Source: Clostridiales bacterium
GTDB lineage: Bacteria > Bacillota > Clostridia > Caldicoprobacterales > DTU083
Length of the DNA: 38,296 nt
Assembly (NCBI GenBank): GCA_012839095.1
Contig: DUOA01000021.1
Location: forward strand, 1-38,296
Reading direction: 5' to 3'
A program made the translations under genes and the position numbers. Under the pieces are notes generated by a model that saw only the letters and a list, made by a program, of their open reading frames with translations, searched no databases and was not told the DNA's origin. Numbering within the stretch: the stretch's first letter is position 1; each line of letters opens with the position of its first letter. Positions 16,989 through 24,592 of the stretch are shown in pieces.

Positions 16989-17824
16989 TGCGTTTTCTTA
17001 AGAAAACCTATGTCTTTCTCATATTTGCCTTCCTTTATGCCCCCATACTGGTGCTTATTGTATTTTCCTTCAATGAGTCCAAGTCCAGGGGCAATTGGGA
17101 GGGTCTGACACTCAAGTGGTACAGGGAGCTCTTTCAGGATCGCCAGATTATGTCGGCCCTTTACTATACCCTGCTTATTGCGATTCTGTCCTCCGTTATT
17201 GCCACTGTAATAGGCCTGGTTGCATCCATTGGCATCTTCCATATGAAAAAGCTGCCCCAGAGCATGGTACTCAACCTGAACTATATCCCCATCCTGAATC
17301 CGGACATTGTAACCGGTATTTCACTGATGGTGCTCTTTATCTCCATGAAGATGAATCTGGGCTTTGCAACCATGCTCCTGGCACATATTACCTTTAACAT
17401 TCCTTATGTAATTTTATCCATCCTGCCCAAGCTCAAGCAGATGAACAAGCATCTGTATGAGGCGGCTCTGGATCTGGGGGCATCTCCAGTGGAAGCCTTC
17501 TGGAAGGTTATTCTTCCGGAGATCATGCCCGGTATCATTACCGGCTTCCTGCTGGCCTTTACCCTGTCCATCGATGACTTTGTAATCAGCTTTTTCACGA
17601 CGGGTTCAGGAGTAAACAACCTTTCCATTGTCATATTTGGAATGGCCAGGCGAGGAATCAGTCCGAAAATAAATGCTCTTTCAACCTTAATGTTTCTGAG
17701 CGTTCTGATACTTTTAATCATAGTGAATTTAAGGATGTCTGTTGATAATCCGGAAAGGAGAGGGAAAAATGGCAGAAGTAAAGAAAATGGCCGCTATCTT
17801 CCTGGTATTGGTCATGATATTTAG
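16988..17824 (+). CDS. potC: Spermidine/putrescine ABC transporter permease PotC
   Basis: A 278-residue permease, six predicted helices, with the EAA loop EAALDLGASPVEAFWKVILP and the PotC-like segment LAFTLSIDDFVISFF. I use ATG 16988, sharing one base with the potB stop; in-frame GTG codons at 16982 and 16985 lie closer to GGAGGTG (16971-16977) and are real alternatives. The C-terminus is unusual: a basic/polar tail (RRGKNGRSKENGR...) runs 56 bases into potD, past the potD ribosome binding site. Confidence 0.94.
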   Translation: MRFLKKTYVFLIFAFLYAPILVLIVFSFNESKSRGNWEGLTLKWYRELFQDRQIMSALYYTLLIAILSSVIATVIGLVASIGIFHMKKLPQSMVLNLNYIPILNPDIVTGISLMVLFISMKMNLGFATMLLAHITFNIPYVILSILPKLKQMNKHLYEAALDLGASPVEAFWKVILPEIMPGIITGFLLAFTLSIDDFVISFFTTGSGVNNLSIVIFGMARRGISPKINALSTLMFLSVLILLIIVNLRMSVDNPERRGKNGRSKENGRYLPGIGHDI

Positions 17825-18833
17825 CCTGACTGCCTGCGGAGGCAGCGGGGATGGTGAAAAGAAGGGCGGCGGTACCATTACCGTCTTCAATTGGGGGGAC
17901 TATATAGATGAATCGGTTCTCAGGGACTTTGAAGAGGAATATGGTATCCGGGTAAACTATACCGTCTACGCTACCAATGAAGAGATGTATGTCAAGCTTA
18001 AATCCGGAGGGACCAACTATGATGTCATTTTCCCGTCGGATTATATGATAGCAAGGCTTATTAAGGAAGACATGCTTCATAAGATAGACATGAGCAAAAT
18101 AACCAACTATGAGAATATTGGGGATGAGTTCACGAGTCTGGACTATGATCCCGACAATGAATACTCTGTTCCCTATATGTGGGGCACCCTGGGAATTGCA
18201 TATAACAAGACCATGGTGGATGACCCGGTGGACAGCTGGGATATCCTCTGGAACCCCAAGTATGAAAAAAACATCTTTATGCTGGACAGCCAGAGGGACT
18301 CCATTGCAGTTGCCCTGAAAAAACTGGGATATTCACTGAATACAAGGGATGAGGCCCAGCTGGAGGAGGCCAAACAGGAACTTATCAGGCAAAGGCCCCT
18401 GGTGCTGTCCTATGTGGGGGATGAGGTAAAGGATAAGATGGTTGCCGGGGAGGCTGCACTGGCAGTAGTCTGGTCCGGAGATGCCGTAGCCATGAAATGG
18501 GAAAATGAAGATTTGGAATATGCCATTCCCAAGGAGGGCTCAAATCTGTGGTTTGATGCCATGGCCATTCCCAAGACCAGTCAGAACAAGGAGGCTGCCG
18601 AGCTCTTTATCAACTTCATGACTGATCCTGAGATCGCCTTACGCAACGCCGAATACATCGGATACTCCACGCCCAACATAGCAGCCATGGAGATGCTGGA
18701 CGAAGAGATCCGCAATGATGAGGTTGCCTATCCGGACATGGGTTCGCTGGTAAATTGTGAGGTTTTTGAGGATATAAGTGATATAATTGCTCTATACAAT
18801 CGTATTTGGGATGAGGTCAAAGCAGCCCAGTAA
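17769..18833 (+). CDS. potD: Spermidine/putrescine-binding lipoprotein PotD
   Basis: A 354-residue periplasmic-type binding protein made as a lipoprotein: signal peptide with lipobox LTAC and lipidated Cys23. The mature part starts with the family's ITVFNWGDYIDESVL and keeps the polyamine-pocket motifs TNEEMYVKL and VIFPSDYMI. It captures spermidine/putrescine at the outer membrane face and delivers it to PotBC. ATG 17769 is preceded by AAAGGAGAGGG; an earlier in-frame start at 17742 would lengthen the signal peptide and lacks a site as good. It overlaps potC by 56 bases. Confidence 0.96.
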   Translation: MAEVKKMAAIFLVLVMIFSLTACGGSGDGEKKGGGTITVFNWGDYIDESVLRDFEEEYGIRVNYTVYATNEEMYVKLKSGGTNYDVIFPSDYMIARLIKEDMLHKIDMSKITNYENIGDEFTSLDYDPDNEYSVPYMWGTLGIAYNKTMVDDPVDSWDILWNPKYEKNIFMLDSQRDSIAVALKKLGYSLNTRDEAQLEEAKQELIRQRPLVLSYVGDEVKDKMVAGEAALAVVWSGDAVAMKWENEDLEYAIPKEGSNLWFDAMAIPKTSQNKEAAELFINFMTDPEIALRNAEYIGYSTPNIAAMEMLDEEIRNDEVAYPDMGSLVNCEVFEDISDIIALYNRIWDEVKAAQ

Positions 18834-18875
18834 TGATTGTAAGCAGTGTACCAGTGAAAGGCTTTCAGTAAGCTG

Positions 18876-18901
18876 AAAAGGCTGCCGAATGGCAGCCTTT
18901 T
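18876..18901 (+). terminator. Terminator hairpin between potD and the convergent gene
   Basis: A perfect 11-bp stem (AAAAGGCTGCC / GGCAGCCTTTT) around a GAAT loop. The A and T ends make it usable from both strands, so it probably serves potD and the minus-strand gene at 18928. The T run is short. Confidence 0.75.
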
Positions 18902-18927
18902 CAAAATGCTTTCCTTTTATAACATGT

Positions 18928-19320
18928 TCAGCGGAATTGGTATTTTCCAAGGGTGGTCATTTTCTTTTCTTCCCTGAGAATGATATCATACAGGCTGATA
19001 TCCAGGGTGTTGGCCAGGCTGGCCATATAAAAAAGCTGGTTGCCCAGTTCATCTTCTATGATATTTCTGCAGTTGGAGCACACACTTCCGGTTATATGTG
19101 AATCCATGTAGTTTTTCAGATTGTCCAGGGAAACATTTTCGGGGATCTGCTGTTTTCCTGCATGTATCTCAATACAGCCGCAGTCCGTGACGGCTTTTAC
19201 TACTGCCCGGTTTACCCTGGCAGCCGCTTCCTGGTACTTGGTAATAATATCCAGAATGCTTCGATGCCGCAGCAATTGCTCCCTGGCCATGTTCTGGTAG
19301 TTTTGTAAAATCATGTCCAT
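18928..19320 (-). CDS. Conserved clostridial protein with two cysteine pairs
   Basis: A 130-residue soluble protein, mostly helical. It has an N-terminal region LLRHRSILDIITKYQEA, a DCGCIEI motif, and a CSNC motif followed by a MazG-like helical tail (EDELGNQLFYMASLANTLDI). The two Cys pairs could bind a metal. From memory, close relatives are found in many Clostridia, sometimes under the DUF1573 label; I cannot verify that. Function unknown. I start at ATG 19320, where AAAGGAG lies 11 bases upstream; the GTG at 19332 touches that site and is unlikely. It has its own promoter and shares a terminator with potD. Confidence 0.8.
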   Translation of the reverse strand: MDMILQNYQNMAREQLLRHRSILDIITKYQEAAARVNRAVVKAVTDCGCIEIHAGKQQIPENVSLDNLKNYMDSHITGSVCSNCRNIIEDELGNQLFYMASLANTLDISLYDIILREEKKMTTLGKYQFR

Positions 19321-19355
19321 ATTCGCGCGCACTCCTTTAATATCGCTATAATTTA

Positions 19356-19384
19356 ATTATGATGGAGTTTAATATATTTGTCAA
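19356..19384 (-). promoter_or_regulatory. Promoter of the two-cysteine-pair protein gene
   Basis: On the minus strand, TTGACA (plus 19379-19384) and CATAAT (plus 19356-19361) are separated by 17 bases. It lies 35 bases before the chosen ATG. Confidence 0.75.
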
Positions 19385-19475
19385 GCAATCGGAAAACCGG
19401 ATTTGTTGAAATTTACCGAATTTAACCCGAGCAGATCTGTTGTTTTGCATATTATAAAAATATATGGATTTATTG

Positions 19476-19504
19476 TTGACAACCAGGTGTATATTTGTTA
19501 CAAT
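19476..19504 (+). promoter_or_regulatory. carD promoter P1
   Basis: TTGACA (19476-19481) and TACAAT (19499-19504), 17-base spacer. It is the upstream member of a tandem pair. Confidence 0.75.
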
Positions 19505-19513
19505 ATCAGTTTT

Positions 19514-19542
19514 TTGACTTCTTTCTCCTCTTGTGCTATAAT
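19514..19542 (+). promoter_or_regulatory. carD promoter P2
   Basis: TTGACT (19514-19519) and TATAAT (19537-19542), 17-base spacer, with an extended -10 TG (TGCTATAAT). It starts 10 bases after P1 ends, and its start of transcription would be about 25 bases before the carD ATG. Confidence 0.8.
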
Positions 19543-19574
19543 TGTAATTAGTCAATTGAAAGGAGGCATCATGG

Positions 19575-20069
19575 ATGTTTGAGATAGGTGACAAAGTGGT
19601 CTATCCAATGCACGGTGCCGGCATAATAGAGGGAATAGAGGTAAAGGAAATATTAGGAGAAAAACAGCAATATTATATACTCAATTTCCCTATGGGCGGG
19701 ATGAAGGTTATGATCCCCACCAAAAATGTGGAAGAAATAGGCGTGAGGGAAGTCATATCCCACACCGACATCAGCAAGCTTGTACATGTTCTGAGTCATC
19801 CAAGCGACACCCTTCCCGACAATTGGAATAAAAGATACCGGATGAATCTGGAGAAGATTAAGACCGGAGATATTTTCGAAGTAGCCGATGTCGTACGGGA
19901 TCTCATGATACGCGATCGCGACAAGGGTTTGTCTTCCGCTGAAAAGAAAATGCTCAATAATGCAAGGCAGATACTCATCAGTGAAGTGTGCCTGTCCACT
20001 TCAGCTGCAGAAGATGAAGTGGCATCAATGATAGACAAGATAACTCTCCAGGAAACAGCGTCGGACTGA
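19575..20069 (+). CDS. carD: CarD/CdnL-family transcription regulator
   Basis: A 164-residue protein. The N-terminal RNA-polymerase-interacting domain (about 1-60) has the family pattern F-x-IGDKVVYPMHGAGII and the K-x-x-IPT-KN end; the rest is the helical DNA-facing domain. CarD/CdnL binds the RNA polymerase beta subunit and stabilises open complexes, notably at rRNA and growth genes. AAAGGAGG (19559-19566) sets ATG 19575. Two tandem near-consensus promoters precede it, suggesting strong constitutive expression. A hairpin covers its stop codon. Confidence 0.93.
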   Translation: MFEIGDKVVYPMHGAGIIEGIEVKEILGEKQQYYILNFPMGGMKVMIPTKNVEEIGVREVISHTDISKLVHVLSHPSDTLPDNWNKRYRMNLEKIKTGDIFEVADVVRDLMIRDRDKGLSSAEKKMLNNARQILISEVCLSTSAAEDEVASMIDKITLQETASD

Positions 20070-20076
20070 CGCTGTT
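20054..20076 (+). other. Hairpin spanning the carD stop codon
   Basis: AACAGCGTC / GACGCTGTT, a perfect 9-bp stem with a 5-base loop; the TGA stop (20067-20069) lies at the loop/stem edge. No T run follows, so it is more likely an RNA-stability or translation element than a terminator. Confidence 0.45.
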
Positions 20077-20107
20077 ATTCTCATCTCCTATTTGTACTTT
20101 TTAACCT

Positions 20108-20132
20108 CTCATGGCCCAGGCCATGAGATTTT
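20108..20132 (+). terminator. Probable carD terminator
   Basis: CTCATGGCC / GGCCATGAG, a 9-bp stem (inner pairs would open to form the loop), followed by ATTTT. The T run is short, so termination may be partial. Confidence 0.6.
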
Positions 20133-20211
20133 GCTTCAGGCAGCCAAATAAGCGAATTGTTTTCATCTCAAATTATAAAGTAAGGAAGGTTAGTATTTAT
20201 ATATTATAAAA

Positions 20212-20225
20212 TTTTGGTATAATGA
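20212..20225 (+). promoter_or_regulatory. Extended -10 promoter of the PIN-TRAM gene
   Basis: TTTTGGTATAATGA contains a TGG-TATAAT extended -10 (TATAAT 20218-20223), 29 bases before the ATG. No good -35 is seen at 17 bases. The same 14 bases occur at 31016-31029. Confidence 0.5.
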
Positions 20226-20252
20226 TAATAATAGGTAACAGGAGGTGATGTA

Positions 20253-21347
20253 ATGCGGAGAATGCTGCGCATACTGCTGACACTGACAGGCTTGGCTGCC
20301 GGTATCGGCATTGCGCTCTTAATCAATCAGGGGTTGGAGCATTTCAATATCCTGTTTGCTCCCGATTATCAGGAAATCATACTCATCATTATCTGCGGAT
20401 TTGCATTTGGACTCTTATTTTTTTTACTGTCTTCCGGTATTATAAAACACACTCTGGCATTCCTAAGCTGGGTTGAGAATAAGTTCATTGAAATACCCAT
20501 GCCGGACATTGTATCCGGATCGGTAGGGCTGATAGTCGGGCTGATTATTGCCTTTCTCATATCCGATCCCATCAGCAGAATGAAGATTCCCTGGATATCC
20601 CTTATTCTGACCATTGCCATTTATGTTTTTTCTGTCTATCTGGGAGTCAGCATTGCCACAAAAAGGCGTGATGAACTCAGTGGATTTTTTCCCTTCCGGA
20701 AATTTGCCAAAGACAAGCCCGGTAAGGAACGGACTTCAGTACCCAAGGTTTTGGATACCAGCGTAATAATTGACGGGCGTATTTTTGATATCTGCAAGAC
20801 CGGCTTTGTGGAAGGACCATTGATTATACCCTCTTTTGTACTGGAGGAGCTGCGCCATATTGCCGACTCGTCCGATGCTCTTAAGCGCAACCGCGGGCGC
20901 CGGGGGCTGGATATACTAAATAGGATCCAAAAGGAACTGGAGATTGAGGTACGAATCCATGAGGAAGATTTTGCCGATACAGCAGAAGTGGATACCAAGC
21001 TATTGAAGCTGGGTCAGCTTTTAAATGCCAAGGTACTCACAAACGACTACAATCTGAATAAGGTGGCCGAGTTTCAGGGCGTTACCGTGCTTAATATAAA
21101 TGAACTGGCCAATGCTGTAAAACCGGTTGTTCTGCCCGGTGAGGAAATGGTGGTGCAGGTCATCAAAGACGGAAAGGAAATGGGACAGGGTATAGCCTAT
21201 CTGGACGACGGCACCATGATCGTGGTGGACGGCGGTAAAAAACATGTGGGGGAAACTATTGGGGTTATGGTGACAAGTGTCCTGCAGACAGCAGCAGGGC
21301 GGATGATCTTTGCCAAACCCAAATCCGCTGATCAGATCGTTTCCTGA
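20253..21347 (+). CDS. PIN-TRAM domain membrane protein (YacL family)
   Basis: A 364-residue protein with four N-terminal membrane helices (about 5-24, 40-62, 88-106, 115-135), a PIN ribonuclease-like domain (about 164-285) and a C-terminal TRAM domain (about 291-352). Acidic residues expected for a PIN metal site are present: Asp168 in [10 protein letters not shown], Glu199, Asp247 and Asp265 in TNDYNL. This fits a membrane-tethered nuclease whose substrate is unknown. AGGAGGTGA lies 5 bases before ATG 20253. The order carD - yacL - ispD - ispF is conserved in Bacillota. A small hairpin before ispD may separate the transcripts. Confidence 0.93.
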   Translation: MRRMLRILLTLTGLAAGIGIALLINQGLEHFNILFAPDYQEIILIIICGFAFGLLFFLLSSGIIKHTLAFLSWVENKFIEIPMPDIVSGSVGLIVGLIIAFLISDPISRMKIPWISLILTIAIYVFSVYLGVSIATKRRDELSGFFPFRKFAKDKPGKERTSVPKVLDTSVIIDGRIFDICKTGFVEGPLIIPSFVLEELRHIADSSDALKRNRGRRGLDILNRIQKELEIEVRIHEEDFADTAEVDTKLLKLGQLLNAKVLTNDYNLNKVAEFQGVTVLNINELANAVKPVVLPGEEMVVQVIKDGKEMGQGIAYLDDGTMIVVDGGKKHVGETIGVMVTSVLQTAAGRMIFAKPKSADQIVS

Positions 21348-21383
21348 GAAACTGTTTTAAGTAAAAAATGAATGTATTATATG

Positions 21384-21405
21384 GTTGGGTGAAAGCCCGA
21401 CTTTT
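21384..21405 (+). terminator. Weak terminator-like hairpin between the PIN-TRAM gene and ispD
   Basis: GTTGGG / CCCGAC (one G-T pair) with loop TGAAAG, followed by TTTT. It is short, so it may only attenuate read-through into ispD. Confidence 0.35.
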
Positions 21406-21423
21406 CGTCATCAGGGGGCTGTT

Positions 21424-22119
21424 ATGAACAAATCAGTTACTGCCGTTATCCTGGCAGCAGGGAAGGGCCTCAGAATGGGAGGGGCTGTTCCCAAGCAGTT
21501 TATGGAACTGGAAGGCAGGCCGGTGCTGGCTCATACTCTTTTGGCCTTTGAAGCCGCACCTTCAATCGATTCAATGGTGATTGTCTCCGATAATGCTGAA
21601 TGGATAAGAAATAACATCCTTAAACCATTTTCCATTGCCAAACCTGTTTTGTTTGCCGACGGAGGAAGAGAAAGGCAGGATTCGGTATGGAATGCCATAA
21701 ATGGTCTTAGTAATTGTGAACTGGTTGCCATACATGACGGGGTCCGTCCTTTGGTTACCGTGGATGTAATAGAGGAATCCATTGCCGCTGCACGGGTTTA
21801 CGGTGCTGCCGTTGTTGGAATGCCTTCCAGGGATACCATCAAGGAAGCGGATGATAAGGGCTTTGCCATCCGCACACCGGACAGAAGCAGGCTGTGGACC
21901 ATACAAACCCCGCAGACCTTCCGGCTGGATTTGCTTAAAGAAGCCCATGAGAAGGCCAGGGAGGACCGGTATCTGGGGACGGATGACAGTTCCCTTGTGG
22001 AAAGGCTGGGTCATCCGGTCAGGCTGATTGAAGGCAGTTATAAAAACATAAAAATTACCACACCGGAAGACCTTACAGCTGCTGCCCTGTATTTGAAAAG
22101 CAGGAGGGAAAAGATGTGA
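21424..22119 (+). CDS. ispD: 2-C-methyl-D-erythritol 4-phosphate cytidylyltransferase
   Basis: A 231-residue enzyme that makes 4-diphosphocytidyl-2-C-methylerythritol from MEP and CTP, in the non-mevalonate isoprenoid pathway. The nucleotide-binding start AVILAAGKGLRMG...PKQF, the AIHDGVRPLV motif and the TPQTF motif are all present, and length is normal. I start at ATG 21424, preceded by AGGGGG; an in-frame ATG at 21385 would include the small hairpin upstream and lacks a binding site. Its TGA overlaps the ispF GTG start, so translation is coupled. Confidence 0.96.
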   Translation: MNKSVTAVILAAGKGLRMGGAVPKQFMELEGRPVLAHTLLAFEAAPSIDSMVIVSDNAEWIRNNILKPFSIAKPVLFADGGRERQDSVWNAINGLSNCELVAIHDGVRPLVTVDVIEESIAAARVYGAAVVGMPSRDTIKEADDKGFAIRTPDRSRLWTIQTPQTFRLDLLKEAHEKAREDRYLGTDDSSLVERLGHPVRLIEGSYKNIKITTPEDLTAAALYLKSRREKM

Positions 22120-22595
22120 GGGTGGGTATCGGATATGATGTGCATAAACTGACAGAGAATCGTCCGCTTATTGTAGGAGGAGTGCTTATCCCCTGGGATA
22201 AGGGGCTGCTGGGGCATTCCGATGCGGATGTCCTGATCCATGCCATCATGGATGCACTATTAGGAGCTGCCGGACTGGGCGACATCGGCAGGCATTTTCC
22301 CGATAAAGACGAGGCCTGGCGTGATGTATCCAGCCTGGCACTGCTGCAGCAGGTAAGGCAGCTGCTCCGGCAGGAGGGCTTTCGGGTTGTCAACATTGAT
22401 GCTGTAATTATGGCCCAGAGGCCAAAAATGTTTCCCTACATTCCTAAAATGACAGAGCATATTTCCAGTGTTTTGGGCATAGATAAAACGTGTATTAACA
22501 TAAAGGCAACCACAACCGAGGGTTTGGGTTTTGTCGGAAGAGAGGAGGGAATGGGGGCACAGGCAGTAGCTTTGATTGACAGGATGAATTCATAA
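22116..22595 (+). CDS. ispF: 2-C-methyl-D-erythritol 2,4-cyclodiphosphate synthase
   Basis: A 159-residue homotrimeric enzyme that cyclises CDP-ME 2-phosphate in the MEP pathway. The zinc ligands Asp8, His10 and His42 occupy the same numbers as in E. coli IspF, within GYDVHK and HSDADVLIHAIMDA. The KATTTEGLGFVGREEGM end is also diagnostic. The start is GTG 22116, which overlaps the ispD stop (GTGA), with AGGAGGG about 8 bases ahead. It lies directly after ispD, a common pairing. Confidence 0.97.
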   Translation: MRVGIGYDVHKLTENRPLIVGGVLIPWDKGLLGHSDADVLIHAIMDALLGAAGLGDIGRHFPDKDEAWRDVSSLALLQQVRQLLRQEGFRVVNIDAVIMAQRPKMFPYIPKMTEHISSVLGIDKTCINIKATTTEGLGFVGREEGMGAQAVALIDRMNS

Positions 22596-22671
22596 CCCAT
22601 TAAATCATGCCGCTTATTGCAGGGTTATAAAAAAACATGTCAATGATCGGTAAGGGAGGGCAGAGAATAAA

Positions 22672-23559
22672 ATGAAAAGAATAATGAAAAAATCAACAGT
22701 CCTGATTTTGATTGTCTTACATATTGTAAGCATTACTGCAGGCATCGTTTTTGCGGAAGAAAAGGAAAACAGGGTGGTCAGCCTGGGTGCAAACCTTAGT
22801 GAACAGCAAAGGAAACAGATACTTAATTTGTTTGATGTCCGGGAAGATGAGGTAAAGATCATAGAAGTGACCAATCAGGAAGAACGTGCCTATCTTGAGG
22901 GCAAAATATCGGAGGAAGTCATCGGGAAACGGGCCTTCTCTTCAGCATATGTTGAGCTGCTGGATGATGATGAGGGTATTTCGGTGGAAACCCACAATAT
23001 TAACTGGGTCACCAAGGAGATGTATGCCAATGCCATGGTTACGGCAGGCGTGGAAAACGCCAGGGTCATAGCTGCTGCGCCTTTTGAGGTTTCCGGTACC
23101 GCAGCGCTGACGGGCATCATGAAGGCCTTTGAAGAGGCCACAGGAGAGGAATTGTCCGAGGAAGCCAAGCAGGCGGCTAATGATGAGCTGGTCACCACCG
23201 GGAAACTGGGGGATGACATTGGCAAGGATAAGGCTGCTTCCCTGATTCAGGAAATAAAAGAGCGGATTATACGTGAAAAGATTACTGACCCGGAGCAGAT
23301 CAGGCAAATAATCATCAATATAGCAGCGGAGCTGAATATCAACATTACCCAGGAGCATATTGACCAGCTGGCTGCCCTGATGGAACGCATCAGCAAGCTG
23401 GATCTCAGCGTGGATAAGATATCGAAGCAGCTTGAAAACATCAATAAGGGGCTGGAGAAGGTAAGGGAAACAATAGAACAGAACAAGGGGCTTTTCCAGC
23501 AGATACTGGATGCCATAAAGAGATTTTTCGGATGGCTGGCGGATCTGCTGAGGGGCTGA
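22672..23559 (+). CDS. DUF1002 secreted protein
   Basis: A 295-residue protein with a signal peptide (about 1-28) and a DUF1002 body, recognised from VVSLGANLSEQQRKQILNLF, ETHNINWVTKEMYANAMVTA and the AAPFEVSGTAALTGIMKAFE block. The last 90 residues are helical with coiled-coil character (SKLDLSVDKISKQLENINKGL), ending in an amphipathic FFGWLADLLRG. The family (YpuA-like in Bacillus) is extracytoplasmic with no established biochemical role that I know. GGGAGGG lies 13 bases before ATG 22672; ATG 22684 is an alternative. No clear promoter or terminator of its own is seen. Confidence 0.88.
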   Translation: MKRIMKKSTVLILIVLHIVSITAGIVFAEEKENRVVSLGANLSEQQRKQILNLFDVREDEVKIIEVTNQEERAYLEGKISEEVIGKRAFSSAYVELLDDDEGISVETHNINWVTKEMYANAMVTAGVENARVIAAAPFEVSGTAALTGIMKAFEEATGEELSEEAKQAANDELVTTGKLGDDIGKDKAASLIQEIKERIIREKITDPEQIRQIIINIAAELNINITQEHIDQLAALMERISKLDLSVDKISKQLENINKGLEKVRETIEQNKGLFQQILDAIKRFFGWLADLLRG

Positions 23560-23579
23560 AAACCGGGACAGGCGCATCG

Positions 23580-23608
23580 TTGACACCGTTTTCCCGGTAT
23601 ATTATAAT
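23580..23608 (+). promoter_or_regulatory. Consensus promoter of the cysE-cysS T-box operon
   Basis: Perfect TTGACA (23580-23585) and TATAAT (23603-23608) with a 17-base spacer. An ACCGGGA / TCCCGGT inverted repeat (23562-23568, 23592-23598) flanks the -35 box. Confidence 0.92.
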
Positions 23609-23614
23609 AACTTA

Positions 23615-23865
23615 AGTAAATAAATTGATACAATAAATGCTGTGAACGGGAAGAGTAGGTATGGGATGTCTACAGAGAAGAGTGTCCGCCGGCTGAAAGG
23701 CACTCCAGCCAGTGAACATGCCGAAGTGCGCCCGGGAGCAACCTGTCTGAATTAAGTAGGGCAGGGCGGCATGCGCCGTTATAAGCCTAAGCCGGGCATA
23801 ATTATGCCAAGCAGAGTGGAACCGCGGAACCTCCGTCTCTGATCTTCTTCAGAGTGGAGGTTTTT
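23615..23865 (+). ncRNA. T-box leader, cysteine-specific
   Basis: The conserved T-box core AGAGTGGAACCGCGG is at 23813-23827. In stem I, the loop-E strands AGTA (23654-23657) and GAA (23723-23725) are closed by GGTATG (23658-23663) pairing with CATGCC (23717-23722), which places the specifier at TGC, 23727-23729, a cysteine codon followed by G. The T-box bulge reads UGGA, matching a tRNA ending in UCCA, as expected for tRNA-Cys with discriminator U. Uncharged tRNA-Cys would stabilise the antiterminator and switch on the downstream cysE and cysS. The start of the RNA is estimated from the promoter. Confidence 0.93.
23828..23865 (+). terminator. T-box regulated terminator
   Basis: AACCTCC (23828-23834) pairs with GGAGGTT (23856-23862), with an inner CTCTG / CAGAG stem and a T run. 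The left arm starts right after the T-box core, so it competes with the antiterminator. Confidence 0.9.
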
Positions 23866-23926
23866 ATATTATGATTTGCCATTGAAGCTGTATTGGATTT
23901 ATTCAAATAAAGATCAGGGGGTAAAG

Positions 23927-24592
23927 ATGTTCAAACAGATAAAAAGGGATATTCAGGCTGTTTTGGAGCGGGATCCGGCCGCACGCAATGTACTGGAAGT
24001 TTTACTGTGTTATTCCGGATTTCATGCCGTTGTTCTGCATCGTTTTGCCCATTGGCTGCACAGACGCCGACTAAAGCTGATAGCGCGTATGGTTTCTCAA
24101 TTCAACCGGTTTTTAACCGGTGTGGAAATCCATCCTGCCGTCAGAATTGGACAGGGTCTCTTTATAGATCATGGCATGGGCGTGGTCATTGGTGAAACCA
24201 CTGTAATCGGAGACAATGTCACCATTTACCAGGGAGCAACCCTGGGGGGAACAGGAAAGGAAACCGGAAAACGGCATCCTACCATTGGCAACAATGTGGT
24301 AATCAGCTGCGGAGCCAAGATTTTAGGTCCCTTCCATGTTGGAGACAACTCGAAAATCGGGGCCGGTTCCGTGGTACTAAGTGAAGTCCCGCCCAATTCA
24401 ACAGTGGTAGGCATACCGGGGCGGGTCGTAAAAAAGGACAATATCAAGGTACGGGAACAAAAAATCGATTTGGATCATACAGCACTGCCGGATCCGGTGG
24501 ATGACGCCTTACGAAGGTTGACCTTCCGGATACTGGATTTGGAGAAAAAAGTAGATGAAATGGAGGAAAGATTGAAAGATGAAGCTTTATAA
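23927..24592 (+). CDS. cysE: Serine O-acetyltransferase
   Basis: A 221-residue enzyme that acetylates L-serine with acetyl-CoA, giving the O-acetylserine used for cysteine synthesis. It has an N-terminal helical part (1-65), then left-handed beta-helix hexapeptide repeats (about 65-175) containing [15 protein letters not shown] (catalytic Asp-His pair) and [19 protein letters not shown]. The C-terminus is a charged helix. ATG 23927 follows CAGGGGG; a longer frame from 23876 would start just past the T-box terminator and has no site. It overlaps cysS by 14 bases. Control by the cysteine T-box fits its role. Confidence 0.95.
   Translation: MFKQIKRDIQAVLERDPAARNVLEVLLCYSGFHAVVLHRFAHWLHRRRLKLIARMVSQFNRFLTGVEIHPAVRIGQGLFIDHGMGVVIGETTVIGDNVTIYQGATLGGTGKETGKRHPTIGNNVVISCGAKILGPFHVGDNSKIGAGSVVLSEVPPNSTVVGIPGRVVKKDNIKVREQKIDLDHTALPDPVDDALRRLTFRILDLEKKVDEMEERLKDEAL

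Noticed and set aside
19346-19594. Minus-strand open frame upstream of carD
   Set aside because: It crosses three well-formed promoters in an AT-rich intergenic region and shows no protein family features.
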